Source: Hyphomicrobiales bacterium (lineage in GTDB: Bacteria; Pseudomonadota; Alphaproteobacteria; Rhizobiales; MH13). Taken from it: a stretch of DNA of 64,000 bases. The notes beneath the pieces were generated by a model that worked only from the letters and a program-made list of their open reading frames with translations, did no database searches and had not been told where the DNA came from. The stretch is taken from assembly GCA_017642935.1 (NCBI GenBank), contig JAEPOK010000002.1:62001-126000 (forward strand), read 5' to 3'. Below are positions 53,827 to 63,796 of the stretch, in pieces (position 1 is the first letter of the stretch; the number at the start of each line of letters is the position of its first letter). Both the position numbers and the translations under genes were made by a program.

Positions 53827-56800
53827 TTGGTTCCAAGTTGGCTCGCGCTCGGCGCAGCCCTCATCTACATCGCGGCTCTATTCTGGATTGCCAGTTACGG
53901 CGATCGCCGGGCCATGGCGACGCCTGTGCGCCAGCCGCGCCCGACGCTCTATGCGCTGGCGCTGGCCATCTACTGCACAAGCTGGACGTTTTTTGGCTCT
54001 GTCGGATTGGCCGCTGTCAGCGGGCTTGATTTTTTGACGATCTATATCGGACCGATCTTAATTCTGACGCTCGGCGCGCCGCTTCTACGGCACATAATTG
54101 CGCTCTCCAAAGCCGAGCGCATCACGTCGGTCGCTGACTTTCTATCGGCTCGCTATGGCAAGAACGAACGCGTGGCGGCACTTGCTGCACTGATCGCTGT
54201 GGTTGGCGTCGTACCGTACATAGCCCTGCAGTTGAAGGCGGTGTCAAGCTCAGTCGAACTGTTCGTTGAAGCACCAACTGTGCCGCTCAACCCGACCTTT
54301 GTTGCCGATATCGCGTTCCTTGTGGCCATGGCGATGGCGGCGTTTGCGGTGCTCTTTGGCACGCGGACCGTGGACACGAGCGAGCACCAGGACGGGCTGA
54401 TGTTGGCTGTGGCGACTGAGTCCGTCGTCAAACTTGTGGCCTTCATCATCGTCGGCTGCTTCGTCACCTTCATAATGTTCGATGGGTTTGGCGACCTTTT
54501 CACCCAAGCAGCGCAGGTTGGCGCGCTCGACGCGATCACCGGGTCGATCAATGGTGGCACTTTCATCGCCATGACGCTGCTTTCAGCGTTCGCGATCATT
54601 CTGTTGCCGCGCCAGTTCCACATCCTTGTGGTTGAGAACAATCACCCAGGCGAACTCAGCCGGGCGCGTTGGCTGTTCCCGGCCTACCTTCTCGCCATCA
54701 ATGTGTTCGTCGTACCGATTGCGCTTGCCGGCCAAGTCCTGCTGGGCGGTCAGGTCGAGCCTGACACCTATGTGCTGCAGCTACCGATGAGTGTCGATGC
54801 TGGCGCCATCACGCTGATCGGATTTGTTGGCGGTCTGTCGGCGGCCACAGCCATGGTGATCGTCGCAAGCGTTGCTCTCTCGATCATGGTCTCCAATGAT
54901 CTCATCATGCCCTTCATCGTGCGCCGCCGCGCCGATGGCGCGCCGGAAGAACTCGGCCGGCTGGTGCTCTACATCCGCCGTGTCGCGATCTTTGTTATAC
55001 TGCTGATGTCCTACCTCTATTATCGCGCTGCTGCGGGAACGGCAGCGCTGGCCGAGATCGGGTTGTTATCCTTTGCTGCGATTGCGCAAATGGCGCCAGC
55101 CTTCTTCATTGGACTGATCTGGAAACGAGGCACGGCTCGCGGTGCCGTGGCTGGCATGCTGGCAGGGCTTTGCGTGTGGGCCTTCACGCTGCTTGTCCCC
55201 AATCTGATCAAGGCTGGCGCACTGCCTGCCGATCTTTTGGCTGACGGGTTGTTTGGAATTGTGCTGCTGCATCCAGAGCGACTGTTTGGTCTAGATTTTG
55301 ATCCGCTGACCCACGGCGTCTTCTGGAGCCTGGTTGCCAATGTCGCTGCTTATTTCATCGTTTCGATTGCGCGCCAGCCGGAAGCCATTGAACGGCTGCA
55401 GGCGCAAGTGTTCGTACCCTCCGACCTGACGCCGACACCGGCGCTGCGCATGTCGCGCACCCGCGTCACCTTCGCTGAACTGCAAGGGGTGGTCGCCCGT
55501 TATCTCGGCGAGCAGCGGACCGACCGGTCCTTCCAGCGCTTTGCGCGCGAGCGCGGCGAACCCATCAAAAGCCACGGCGAGGCGGACATTCACGCGCTAC
55601 GCTTCGCCGAGCAACTTCTGGCCAGCGCCATCGGCGCGGCTTCCTCGCGCCTGGTGATGACGCTGATGCTGCGTCGTCACCAGACATCCTCGCGCGAAGC
55701 GATGAAGCTGCTCGACGAGGCATCCTCGGCGATCCAGTACAACCGCGATCTGCTGCAAACAGCGCTCGATCAGGTGCGGCAGGGGATCAGCGTGTTCGAC
55801 CGCGATTTGAACCTCATCTGTTGGAACCGGCAGTTCCGCGACCTGCTGAATTTGCCCGCCGAGTTTGGGCAGGTGGGCACATCGCTCCACACGATCCTGC
55901 GTCATAACGCCGAGCGTGGCGCCTTCGGCAAAGGCAGCCCGTCCGGTCAGGTGGCGGAGCGTGTGGAGCGGATGGTGGTCGATATGTCCACGTTCACCGA
56001 AACGCTGCAGCCTTCCGGCCTCGTACTTGAGGTGCGCACCAACCCGATGCCGGACGGCGGCATCGTCACGACCTACACGGACATTACTGACCGGGAACGC
56101 GCTGCCGAAGAGCTTGCGCAGATCAACGAAGAGCTGGAACAGCGCGTGCGCGAGCGCACCGAAGAGCTAACGCGGGTGAACCAGGAACTGGAGCTGGCGC
56201 GCCAGGTGGCCGAGAACGCCAACATCTCCAAGACGCGGTTTCTGGCGGCCGCGAGCCACGATATTTTGCAGCCGCTGAACGCTGCGCGGCTCTATGCCTC
56301 AACGCTCAACGAGACGGAAATGCCGCCCGACGCCACGAAATTTGCCGGCAACATCGACCGCTCATTGGAGGCGGTGGAGGACATTCTCGGTGCGCTGCTG
56401 GATATCTCCCGCCTTGATGCCGGCGCGATGAAACCCGAACCATCGGTTTTCGCCCTGCAAGAGCTTTTTGAGCAGTTGCAAGTGGAGTTTGGACCGGCAG
56501 CCGCCGAGAAGAGCCTTTCGCTGCGCTTTGTGAAGACCAGTGTCACGGTGCGGTCCGATCGCAAACTCCTCAAACGGTTGCTGCAAAATCTTGTGTCGAA
56601 TGCGGTCAAATACACACGCTCCGGCGGGGTCGTGATCGGCATGCGGCGTGATGGCAAGAGTTACCGGGTCGCGGTCTATGATACCGGCATCGGCATGGGT
56701 CGGCGCGAGCAGCGCCAGGTGTTCGATGAGTTCAAGCGCCTTGATGATGGCGCGCGCACCGCCGGCGGCCTTGGCCTCGGCCTATCGATCGTAGACCGGA

Positions 56801-57348
56801 TCGCCGGCGTCCTTGGTCTTTCGGTCAGCATTGCATCGCAGCCAGGCTCGGGTTCCTGCTTCAGCGTGGCCGTTCCGCATGTGGCGCGTGCCAGCGTCGA
56901 TGCCGCCATGGCGATCGAGAACGCTAAGGCTACCCGTCCGAGCCGGGCGCACCAAACCGATCTCACCGGCGTCATTGTCTGCTGCATCGACAATGAACCG
57001 ACGATCCTGGAAGGAATGAGCGGGTTGTTGTCGCGCTGGGGTGCCGTTGCCGTAACCGGCGCAACGGCCGCCGAGGTGGGCAAGGCATTGCAAGTGCGAG
57101 GGGCGGCACCTGAGATGGTGCTGGCCGACTATCATCTGGATGACGGCACTGGCATTGAAGCGGTCAAAGAACTGCGTTGGAAGTTCGGTGCCAACCTGCC
57201 CGCTGTGCTGGTGACAGCCGATCGTTCGGTGGAGATGCAAGAGCGCGCCGAAGCCGCCGGTATTGCTATTCTCAACAAACCGGTGAAACCAGCCGCCCTG
57301 AGGGCGATGGTGGCGCAATTCCGCGCGGTGCCCGAGGCGGCGGAGTAA
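53827..57348 (+). CDS. hybrid histidine kinase with sodium:solute symporter domain (CrbS-like)
   Basis: 1173-residue membrane sensor. Residues 1 to about 530 form an SSS-family 13-helix module (YALALAIYCTSWTFFGSVGLAAVSG); then a PAS-like domain (about 640-760), a coiled linker (INEELEQRVRERTEELTRVN), HisKA with the phospho-His in FLAAASHDILQPLNAARLY near 811, HATPase (LVSNAVKYTRSGG near 925, GGLGLGLSIVDRI near 983) and a C-terminal receiver with Asp in MVLADYHLDDGTG near 1100. The start is a TTG (53827) with AGGAAGG upstream. With the convergent LuxR-type regulator it resembles CrbS/CrbR, which control acetate use. Ligand not proven. Confidence 0.9.
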   Translation: MVPSWLALGAALIYIAALFWIASYGDRRAMATPVRQPRPTLYALALAIYCTSWTFFGSVGLAAVSGLDFLTIYIGPILILTLGAPLLRHIIALSKAERITSVADFLSARYGKNERVAALAALIAVVGVVPYIALQLKAVSSSVELFVEAPTVPLNPTFVADIAFLVAMAMAAFAVLFGTRTVDTSEHQDGLMLAVATESVVKLVAFIIVGCFVTFIMFDGFGDLFTQAAQVGALDAITGSINGGTFIAMTLLSAFAIILLPRQFHILVVENNHPGELSRARWLFPAYLLAINVFVVPIALAGQVLLGGQVEPDTYVLQLPMSVDAGAITLIGFVGGLSAATAMVIVASVALSIMVSNDLIMPFIVRRRADGAPEELGRLVLYIRRVAIFVILLMSYLYYRAAAGTAALAEIGLLSFAAIAQMAPAFFIGLIWKRGTARGAVAGMLAGLCVWAFTLLVPNLIKAGALPADLLADGLFGIVLLHPERLFGLDFDPLTHGVFWSLVANVAAYFIVSIARQPEAIERLQAQVFVPSDLTPTPALRMSRTRVTFAELQGVVARYLGEQRTDRSFQRFARERGEPIKSHGEADIHALRFAEQLLASAIGAASSRLVMTLMLRRHQTSSREAMKLLDEASSAIQYNRDLLQTALDQVRQGISVFDRDLNLICWNRQFRDLLNLPAEFGQVGTSLHTILRHNAERGAFGKGSPSGQVAERVERMVVDMSTFTETLQPSGLVLEVRTNPMPDGGIVTTYTDITDRERAAEELAQINEELEQRVRERTEELTRVNQELELARQVAENANISKTRFLAAASHDILQPLNAARLYASTLNETEMPPDATKFAGNIDRSLEAVEDILGALLDISRLDAGAMKPEPSVFALQELFEQLQVEFGPAAAEKSLSLRFVKTSVTVRSDRKLLKRLLQNLVSNAVKYTRSGGVVIGMRRDGKSYRVAVYDTGIGMGRREQRQVFDEFKRLDDGARTAGGLGLGLSIVDRIAGVLGLSVSIASQPGSGSCFSVAVPHVARASVDAAMAIENAKATRPSRAHQTDLTGVIVCCIDNEPTILEGMSGLLSRWGAVAVTGATAAEVGKALQVRGAAPEMVLADYHLDDGTGIEAVKELRWKFGANLPAVLVTADRSVEMQERAEAAGIAILNKPVKPAALRAMVAQFRAVPEAAE

Positions 57349-57449
57349 GACATCAAACCCGTCATAGCTATAGCCGGCCTTGATACGGCCATCGATTTCT
57401 CAAGGTTTGGTTATGCAAAAGGTGCGGCCATAGCCAGCAACAGAGCTGG

Positions 57450-57472
57450 ATGGCCGGGTCAAGCCCGGCCAT
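57450..57472. repeat. REP-like palindrome between the kinase and response regulator genes
   Basis: ATGGCCGGG/CCCGGCCAT, 9-bp arms around TCAAG, followed by GACGAC. The GGCCGGG-type palindrome resembles extragenic repeats common in Hyphomicrobiales. It sits in the gap between two convergent genes and may also act as a bidirectional terminator. I saw no second copy in the window. Confidence 0.65.
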
Positions 57473-57483
57473 GACGACCTAAT

Positions 57484-58161
57484 TTAGTGCGCCAGTTCGG
57501 CGACCGCTTCTTGCCAATTGCCCATTTCAATGCGCGAGGCGGCGATAACGGCCTGGGTGCGGCTTTCCACGTTGAGCTTCTGCAGGATCGCCGAAACATG
57601 CGCCTTCACTGTCGCTTCGGACACGCCAAGTTCATATGCGATCTGCTTGTTGAGCAAGCCTTGGCTCAGCATCATCAGCACACGGACTTGCTGCGGCGTT
57701 AGCGATGACAGACGCTTGGCAAGGGCGGCAGCTTCATCATCATCGGGCGCATTGGCCAAGTCCATATCGGCGGGGGTCCAGATGTCGCCATCCAGTATCG
57801 CTTCGATGCCCGCCGTGATGTCATCAACGGGCAGCGACTTCGGCATGAAACCAGCAGCGCCAAAGTCGAGCGCTCGGCGGATGATCGCCTGGTCTTCGGT
57901 CGCCGAAACGATGCAGACCGGAACGCCAGGATATTGCGCGCGCAAATACATCAGGCCGGAAAACCCACGCACGCCAGGCATGTTGAGATCAAGAAGGACC
58001 AGATCGACATCGGCGTCGGTCTGAAGCTGGGCCGTCACTTCGTCAATGTCGCCGGCCTCTGAGACACGAGCGTGTTCGAACCGGGACGCGACGATTGTCT
58101 TGAGAGCATCGCGAAAAAGCGGATGGTCATCTGCAATGATGAAATGATGCGTTGAAGCCAT
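57484..58161 (-). CDS. LuxR/NarL-type response regulator (CrbR-like)
   Basis: 225 residues: receiver (FIIADDHPLFRDALKTIV, acceptor D58 in VDLVLLDLNMPGVRG, SATEDQ, PKSLPVDD) and LuxR-type HTH (LTPQQVRVLMMLSQGLLNKQIAYELGVSEATVKAHVSAIL). Encoded convergently with the SSS-domain kinase, its most likely partner. In CrbS/CrbR systems the regulator activates acetyl-CoA synthetase genes; no acs is in this window. Start ATG 58159-58161. Confidence 0.9.
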   Translation of the reverse strand: MASTHHFIIADDHPLFRDALKTIVASRFEHARVSEAGDIDEVTAQLQTDADVDLVLLDLNMPGVRGFSGLMYLRAQYPGVPVCIVSATEDQAIIRRALDFGAAGFMPKSLPVDDITAGIEAILDGDIWTPADMDLANAPDDDEAAALAKRLSSLTPQQVRVLMMLSQGLLNKQIAYELGVSEATVKAHVSAILQKLNVESRTQAVIAASRIEMGNWQEAVAELAH

Positions 58162-58348
58162 GGATGCACTGCCCTCTTTTTGTATCCCCTGCCCAAATGA
58201 TGGGCGGCTGCAGGTTCCGCTCCCGAAACCGGTATGGGCATACTCAGGATTGTGACAGTTTTTTCAAGTCATATACGCCGTTGGTAGGTGTATCCCTTAC
58301 GAAAAAGGCGCCCAAGAGTTTGGCTCTGCTATCAACAAAGCGCAAATT

Positions 58349-58723
58349 TCAGGCAGCCTTTCCGGACAAACGCTTCACCAAAACCGGCCAGCGCAGCACA
58401 AGCCAGATCACCGCCAAGACGTTGCCAAGAAACATCAAGGCAATCACCCAGGCGAAGCTTGCCGGGCGGGCGCCATCAACCAAGAACACAAAAACTGCGA
58501 AGATGAGAAAGCCGAGGTAAAGATCGGCAAGTGAGACGATGCCCCATGGGTCGGCCGCGATGGCGGTGAAGCTTTCGCCAAAATTGGCGTTCATCGACGC
58601 CCAGATGATGAGAGCTGCGAAACCGACGCCCAAGGCACCGAAGAGAACGCGCCACATTGAAGAGGATGAAGAGGGATTTTCCACGGAACGAGGCCTTTTG
58701 CCGGTTTTCGATGGGCGATGCAT
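58349..58723 (-). CDS. small three-helix membrane protein
   Basis: 124 residues in the long form; a start at ATG 58655-58657 (MWRVLFGALGVGFAALIIWA) would give 102. Membrane helices: MWRVLFGALGVGFAALIIWAS, VSLADLYLGFLIFAVFVFLV and FAWVIALMFLGNVLAVIWLV, with conserved-looking LADLYLGF and basic C terminus (RWPVLVKRLSGKAA). It resembles the DUF1475 type, but I am unsure. No clear ribosome-binding site at either start. Function unknown. Confidence 0.65.
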   Translation of the reverse strand: MHRPSKTGKRPRSVENPSSSSSMWRVLFGALGVGFAALIIWASMNANFGESFTAIAADPWGIVSLADLYLGFLIFAVFVFLVDGARPASFAWVIALMFLGNVLAVIWLVLRWPVLVKRLSGKAA

Positions 58724-58809
58724 TGGCTACGAGTGAGCGGGCGATTGGTTTGCTTGGCAAACGCCCGCTCTGGTGCTGACCATTTGCTGCCTTCCGCCTT
58801 GGAGTATCG

Positions 58810-59781
58810 ATGACGCCTTCCTTCTTTACACCCTACCACGCTGCCCATGGCGCCGAAGCGGCGATCAACCCCTTCGATCCGGCGCTGGTGCTGCCGGAAA
58901 CCCAGGCCTTGAACGAAGATATTCTGGCGCGGTTTGCCAAGCTGCCCGACAGCTGGTCGGTGCCACCGCATGTGGTGCGTAAGGCCAGGGCTAAGGGCGA
59001 GGGTCCGTTCCCGCTGGGACCCAAGCTCGACTATGCCCGGTGGGAAGAGCATGAGGGTGTGCGGCTTCGCGTTTTGGAGCCGCAAACCCGGGACACGCGC
59101 GGGATCTTTCTGCACATCCATGGCGGCGGTTGGATTTATGGGCAGGCCGATTTCCAGGACCCGATGCTAGCCCGCCTCGCCGAGGCGACAGGCCTTGCCA
59201 CTGTCAGCGTCGATTACCGATTGGCGCCGGAGCATCCCTTTCCCGCCGGTCCGAGCGATTGCCTTGCCGCAGCCAGTTTTGCTTATGCGCAGGGCGGACC
59301 GGTCGTCCTGGGTGGAGAATCGGCCGGCGCGCACCTCTCGCTGCTGACCGCTCTGTCGCTGCGTGATGCCGGGATTGAAACGGCAGGCCTTCTTCTGATT
59401 GCCGGGTGCTACGACCTGACGCTCACGCCATCGGTGCGCAGTTGGGGGTCGGAAAAACTGATCCTCAACACCCGCGACATCGCCAACTTCGTTGACCACT
59501 GCGTGCCTGGTTTCATGGACGCGCGCGCGCCGACCGTATCGCCGCTCTATGCCCATCTGGATGGGCTGCCGCCCTGCTTCCTCAGTGTGGGGACCAAAGA
59601 CCCGCTGATCGATGACAGCCTGTTCCTGCACCAGCGCTTGCTGGCCGCCGGGGTGCACAGCGACCTGGCCATTGCCCCTGGCGGCTGTCATTTTTTCCAG
59701 GCGTTCGATACTCAGATTACCCGCGAGGCCGAAACTGCAACCCACACGTTTCTCAACCGCGTGCTCGATGGTGACCTATGA
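58810..59781 (+). CDS. alpha/beta hydrolase, HSL-type esterase
   Basis: 323-residue carboxylesterase/lipase of the hormone-sensitive-lipase family. Oxyanion-hole motif HIHGGGWIYG near residue 102, nucleophile elbow GGESAGAHLS near 171, acid Asp in VGTKDPLIDD near 261 and His in GGCHFFQ near 294 complete the triad. Start ATG 58810 has GGAG six bases upstream. Its stop overlaps the thioesterase start (ATGA), so the two are coupled. Substrate unknown; no signal peptide. Confidence 0.9.
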   Translation: MTPSFFTPYHAAHGAEAAINPFDPALVLPETQALNEDILARFAKLPDSWSVPPHVVRKARAKGEGPFPLGPKLDYARWEEHEGVRLRVLEPQTRDTRGIFLHIHGGGWIYGQADFQDPMLARLAEATGLATVSVDYRLAPEHPFPAGPSDCLAAASFAYAQGGPVVLGGESAGAHLSLLTALSLRDAGIETAGLLLIAGCYDLTLTPSVRSWGSEKLILNTRDIANFVDHCVPGFMDARAPTVSPLYAHLDGLPPCFLSVGTKDPLIDDSLFLHQRLLAAGVHSDLAIAPGGCHFFQAFDTQITREAETATHTFLNRVLDGDL

Positions 59782-60656
59782 TTGGCCCGATTGAATCCAT
59801 CCGCGACACAGCCAACAGCTGGGAGTGCGATGAGAACGACCACATCAATGTCAAAGCCTATGCGGCGCGGTTCGACATCGCCGTGCGCAGTTTTCTCGTC
59901 GAGGCCGGATGGCAAGTGCCGCATCGGCTCGGTCGCCTGATCCGCTATCACGCCGAATTGCGTGGCGGCGAGCCGGTGCATGGGACGACCGGTATGGTTG
60001 CGTTGGAGAACGGCCATGTGGCGCTGGAACATCGGCTTTATGCGACCCAGCGGCCCAGATCGCCTTTAAGTGCAACGGCGCTTGATGTGCTGCCCGACGT
60101 TTCGCGGGAGGATTTGTCGGCTTTTGATCTGCCGGCGCCAGGTTCTGATGTTCTGCCAAAATCAGGACCCTTGTCGTTTGCGGCATCTGTCGATCTGGCC
60201 TCGCTTGAGGGTTTGGCGACCACCTATCGCGGCGTTATCCCACCGACGGCGTTTGCCGCGGACAATGAAAGCACCAACGGACCAATGCTGCGCGATGAAC
60301 ATCTGGTCGGCATGATTTCCGATGCGGCCACCCATGCCTGGGCGCTGGCCGGCGCCGATGATGCCTGGCTGCGGTCTCGCGGGTGGGGCCGGGCGGCGGT
60401 GCAGTTGAACCTGACCTATGGCAATAGGCCCGTCGCCGGCGACGTGGTGGTGATCAAGACGGGCTTGCGCGCACGCTCAGACAAAACGATCAGCTACCGC
60501 CACCATGTCGTGAATGTGATGCGCGAGGAACTGGTTGCCGTTGCCGACATCACATCCTTGATGCTCAATCTCGACACCCGGCGGGCCATGGCATGGCCGG
60601 AAGAGAAGCTCCCAGCGCTGGATGCTCAGATCAAGGCCTTTGAAAGCGCCTTGTGA
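59778..60656 (+). CDS. acyl-CoA thioesterase-like double hotdog protein
   Basis: 292 residues with two hotdog-like halves: the first opens DTANSWECDENDHINVKAYAARFDIAVRSF, the 4HBT pattern (NDHxNxxxY); the second has HAWALAGADDAWLRSRGWG, TYGNRPVAGDVVVIKTG and ISYRHHVVNVMREELVAVAD. Likely cleaves an acyl-CoA or acts on a choline-type ester; the exact substrate is open. Translationally coupled to the esterase, which suggests a shared acyl-ester pathway. Confidence 0.8.
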   Translation: MIGPIESIRDTANSWECDENDHINVKAYAARFDIAVRSFLVEAGWQVPHRLGRLIRYHAELRGGEPVHGTTGMVALENGHVALEHRLYATQRPRSPLSATALDVLPDVSREDLSAFDLPAPGSDVLPKSGPLSFAASVDLASLEGLATTYRGVIPPTAFAADNESTNGPMLRDEHLVGMISDAATHAWALAGADDAWLRSRGWGRAAVQLNLTYGNRPVAGDVVVIKTGLRARSDKTISYRHHVVNVMREELVAVADITSLMLNLDTRRAMAWPEEKLPALDAQIKAFESAL

Positions 60657-60662
60657 CGAAAG

Positions 60663-61148
60663 CTAAAGGTTGCGCTCGGCTTCGATGTCTTCGCGCAGCC
60701 CCTGAACCATGTCGAAGAACCGGCGCATCACCTCTTCGGCCGTGTCCATGACGGCGTCTAGTTCCTCGTCAGTTGGCAAGTCAAGACGTTCGCGCACTGA
60801 TGGCTCGTTCACGCCATCTTCAGGAATCAAGGACAGATCCTGCTCGTCCGCCTGGAGTGCCTCACGCGCTGCCAGCAGTTCTTCTTCGAGCCGCTCAACC
60901 TCGGCGTCCAAGCGATTGATCTCTGCCTCATAGGCCAAGCGATCGTCAGCCGTCAGACGGCAAATCCACCCGTTCTGCGTTTCCTGGCATTCGCTGATGT
61001 CGCCGGATTGCCGATCAATCCGCAGAACGCCATCGTCGACTTCAACAATCAAATACTGATCACCGTCCAGCGGATCGGTGACGAGTTGGGCGGATGCGGA
61101 ACCAACCGTCAAGCAGGCCGAAGTGAGAAGGGCGAGGGCAAGGCGCAT
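60663..61148 (-). CDS. secreted coiled-coil protein of unknown function
   Basis: 161 residues from ATG 61146-61148: signal peptide MRLALALLTSACLTVGSASA, then a short domain with two Cys (SECQETQNGWICRL) and a coiled coil (LAYEAEINRLDAEVERLEEELLAAREALQ, near residues 67-95), then an acidic tail. Probably periplasmic. No family recognised. It is divergent from lhr with 94 bases between start codons and convergent with the thioesterase, six bases from its stop. Confidence 0.75.
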   Translation of the reverse strand: MRLALALLTSACLTVGSASAQLVTDPLDGDQYLIVEVDDGVLRIDRQSGDISECQETQNGWICRLTADDRLAYEAEINRLDAEVERLEEELLAAREALQADEQDLSLIPEDGVNEPSVRERLDLPTDEELDAVMDTAEEVMRRFFDMVQGLREDIEAERNL

Positions 61149-61242
61149 GTCAGTATCCCTTGTGTTCACGCAGGGTGGTGCCTTTACTTTCATATCCGCA
61201 CGGCAAAGGTATGACCATTCGACTTGCAAGGTACGGTACTGC

Positions 61243-63768
61243 TTGAACGTTCAACCCAGCTTCCCGGTTCCTGAGCTTCCACCAGCCTTTGCCACCTGGT
61301 TCAGCGGTAAGGGATGGCAGCCGCGCGCCCACCAGTTGGAACTGCTGGCGCGCGCCGAAGCACAGCGTGACGCATTGTTGATCGCGCCCACCGGCGCGGG
61401 CAAGACTTTGGCAGGGTTCCTGCCTTCGCTTGTCGATCTGGCTGGCAAGACCACATCGCGCCGATCAAATCGGCCTGGCGGGTTGCACACGCTCTACATC
61501 TCGCCGCTTAAGGCACTGGCGGTGGATGTGGCGCGCAATCTGACCACACCTGCCGAAGAGATGGATTTGCCGATCCGGATCGAAACACGCACCGGGGACA
61601 CGCCGCCCTCGCGCCGTCAGCGGCAAAAGCGCAATCCGCCAGACATTCTGTTGACGACGCCCGAACAGTTGGCGCTGCTGCTCTCGCACGTTGACGCCAA
61701 TCGCATGTTCGGCGGTGTGAAGCGCGTGATCTTCGATGAGTTGCATGCGCTGGTGACGTCTAAGCGTGGCGACCTTCTGGCCCTGGGACTGGCGAGGTTG
61801 CGCAAACATGCGCCCGACTTGGTGGCGACGGGGCTTTCGGCGACGGTTGCCGATCCGCAGGCACTGGCCGGCTGGCTCGCACCGCAGAATACTGACGCGC
61901 GCGACCAAGCCGACATCGTGACGGTTGCCGGCGGCGCGCGTCCGGACATCACGATCTTGGAAAGCGAAGAACGCCTGCCTTGGTCTGGTCACATGGCGCG
62001 CTACGCCTTCCCAGAGGTCTTGCAGGCCATCGCCAAGCACCAAACGACCTTGGTTTTTGTCAACACGCGGGCGCAAGCCGAACTGGTGTTTCGCGAGCTT
62101 TGGTCTATCAACGAGGACTCGTTGCCCATCGCTTTGCACCACGGCTCGCTGGATGTCGGTCAGCGTCGCAAAGTCGAAGAGGCGATGGCGAAAAACGCCC
62201 TTCGGGCCGTCGTGGCAACATCCACGCTCGATCTCGGGATCGACTGGGGCGATGTGGACCTTGTGGTCCATGTTGGTGCGCCGAAAGGCGCCAGCCGTCT
62301 GGCGCAACGGATTGGGCGCTCCAATCACCGCATGGATGAACCGTCCAAAGCCATTCTGGTTCCGGCCAATCGGTTCGAGGTGCTGGAGTGTCGGGCGGCA
62401 CTGAAAGCTAATTATGACCGCGCCCAAGACACCGCAACCATCCGCGATGGGGCGCTCGATGTGCTTTCCCAACATGTCCTTGGCATGGCCTGCTCGGATG
62501 CCTTTGCCAGCGATGATCTTTTTGCCGAGATTCGTTCGGCCTACCCGTACCGTTTGCTGACGCGTGAAAGCTTCGGCCGCGTCGTGCAGTTCGTCGCCAC
62601 TGGAGGCTATGCGCTCAAGAGCTATGAGCGGTACGCTCGCATTCGCCAGCGCAAGGACGGTTTGTGGCGCGTGGCCAATCCCGATGTCGCGCAGCAGTAC
62701 CGGCTGAATGTCGGCACCATCATCGAAATGCCCGTTCTGACGGTACGGTTGGTTTCGGCCAAACAGGCGGCGCAGCGTTCATCCGGCGCGCTTCGTGGTG
62801 GACGCATTCTTGGCCAGGTCGAGGAGTATTTCCTGGAAACGTTGGTGCCAGGCGACAGCTTCTTGTTCGGCGGCGAGGTGGTGAAGTTCGAAGGCATTCG
62901 CGAGCAAGACGCGCTCGTCTCGCGCACCGAATCCGGTGAACCCAAAATCCCCTCCTATGCCGGCGGCAAGTTTCCTCTTTCGACCTATCTGGCCGATGGC
63001 GTGCGCGCGATGCTTGCCGATCCGGAGAGCTGGGGTGAACTGCCTGATCAGGTGAGCGATTGGCTGCGCATGCAGCGCGACAAGTCCGCCCTGCCAGGCC
63101 GCGATGGTTTGCTGGTCGAGACATTCCCGCGCGGCAATCGCCATTACATGATTTGCTACCCCTTCGAGGGCCGGCTTGCGCATCAAACCCTTGGCATGCT
63201 GCTGACCCGCCGCATGGAACGGGCGCGCGCTAAGCCGCTCGGCTTCGTCGCGACCGATTATGTTCTCGGCGTTTGGGGTCTGGCGGATTTCGGCCAGAAG
63301 ATCACCGACGGCTCAATGCCGCTGGATGATCTCTTCGCGCAGTCCATGTTGGGTGATGATTTGGAAGAATGGATGGGCGAGAGCTATCTTCTCAAGCGCA
63401 CGTTTCGCGCTTGCGCCCTCATTTCCGGGCTGATCGAACGGCGGCATCCTGGACAAGAAAAATCCGGACGGCAAATGACCGTTTCCTCAGACCTCATCTA
63501 CGACGTCCTGCGTCAGCACGAGCCCGACCATATTCTGATGCAATCGACCTGGGCCGATGCGGCATCCGGGCTGCTCGACATCGCTCGCATCGGCTCTATG
63601 CTGGCGCGGATTGAAGGGCGAATCACCCATCAAAGGCTCGATCGCATTTCACCTCTCGCCGTGCCCATCATGTTGGAAGTCGGCAAGGAGCCAGTGTTCG
63701 GCGAGGCGCGCGATCAGGTTTTGGAAGATGCCGAAAGCCTGCTCGAAGAAGCGATGGGCGGTTCCTAA
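61243..63768 (+). CDS. ligase-associated DNA-damage-response DEXH helicase (Lhr family)
   Basis: Superfamily-2 helicase of the Lhr-type, about 841 residues from a TTG at 61243 (LNVQPSFPVPELPPAFATWF). Motif I APTGAGKTLAG near residue 48, motif II FDELHAL near 165, motif III GLSATV near 197, motifs V-VI VVATSTLDLGIDWGDVD and RIGRSNHRMDE near 324 and 355; the rest is the Lhr C-terminal module. The open frame extends upstream, but earlier starts collide with the divergent gene at 61148. Family members act in DNA repair with LigD-like ligase and PdeM; pdeM follows. Confidence 0.9.
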   Translation: MNVQPSFPVPELPPAFATWFSGKGWQPRAHQLELLARAEAQRDALLIAPTGAGKTLAGFLPSLVDLAGKTTSRRSNRPGGLHTLYISPLKALAVDVARNLTTPAEEMDLPIRIETRTGDTPPSRRQRQKRNPPDILLTTPEQLALLLSHVDANRMFGGVKRVIFDELHALVTSKRGDLLALGLARLRKHAPDLVATGLSATVADPQALAGWLAPQNTDARDQADIVTVAGGARPDITILESEERLPWSGHMARYAFPEVLQAIAKHQTTLVFVNTRAQAELVFRELWSINEDSLPIALHHGSLDVGQRRKVEEAMAKNALRAVVATSTLDLGIDWGDVDLVVHVGAPKGASRLAQRIGRSNHRMDEPSKAILVPANRFEVLECRAALKANYDRAQDTATIRDGALDVLSQHVLGMACSDAFASDDLFAEIRSAYPYRLLTRESFGRVVQFVATGGYALKSYERYARIRQRKDGLWRVANPDVAQQYRLNVGTIIEMPVLTVRLVSAKQAAQRSSGALRGGRILGQVEEYFLETLVPGDSFLFGGEVVKFEGIREQDALVSRTESGEPKIPSYAGGKFPLSTYLADGVRAMLADPESWGELPDQVSDWLRMQRDKSALPGRDGLLVETFPRGNRHYMICYPFEGRLAHQTLGMLLTRRMERARAKPLGFVATDYVLGVWGLADFGQKITDGSMPLDDLFAQSMLGDDLEEWMGESYLLKRTFRACALISGLIERRHPGQEKSGRQMTVSSDLIYDVLRQHEPDHILMQSTWADAASGLLDIARIGSMLARIEGRITHQRLDRISPLAVPIMLEVGKEPVFGEARDQVLEDAESLLEEAMGGS

Positions 63769-63796
63769 GCCCCGATCTGAGGACTGAAAACGAACC

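Noticed and set aside
61465-62475. 336-codon minus-strand open frame inside the helicase gene
   Set aside because: It is antisense to conserved helicase motifs and has no credible start or family.
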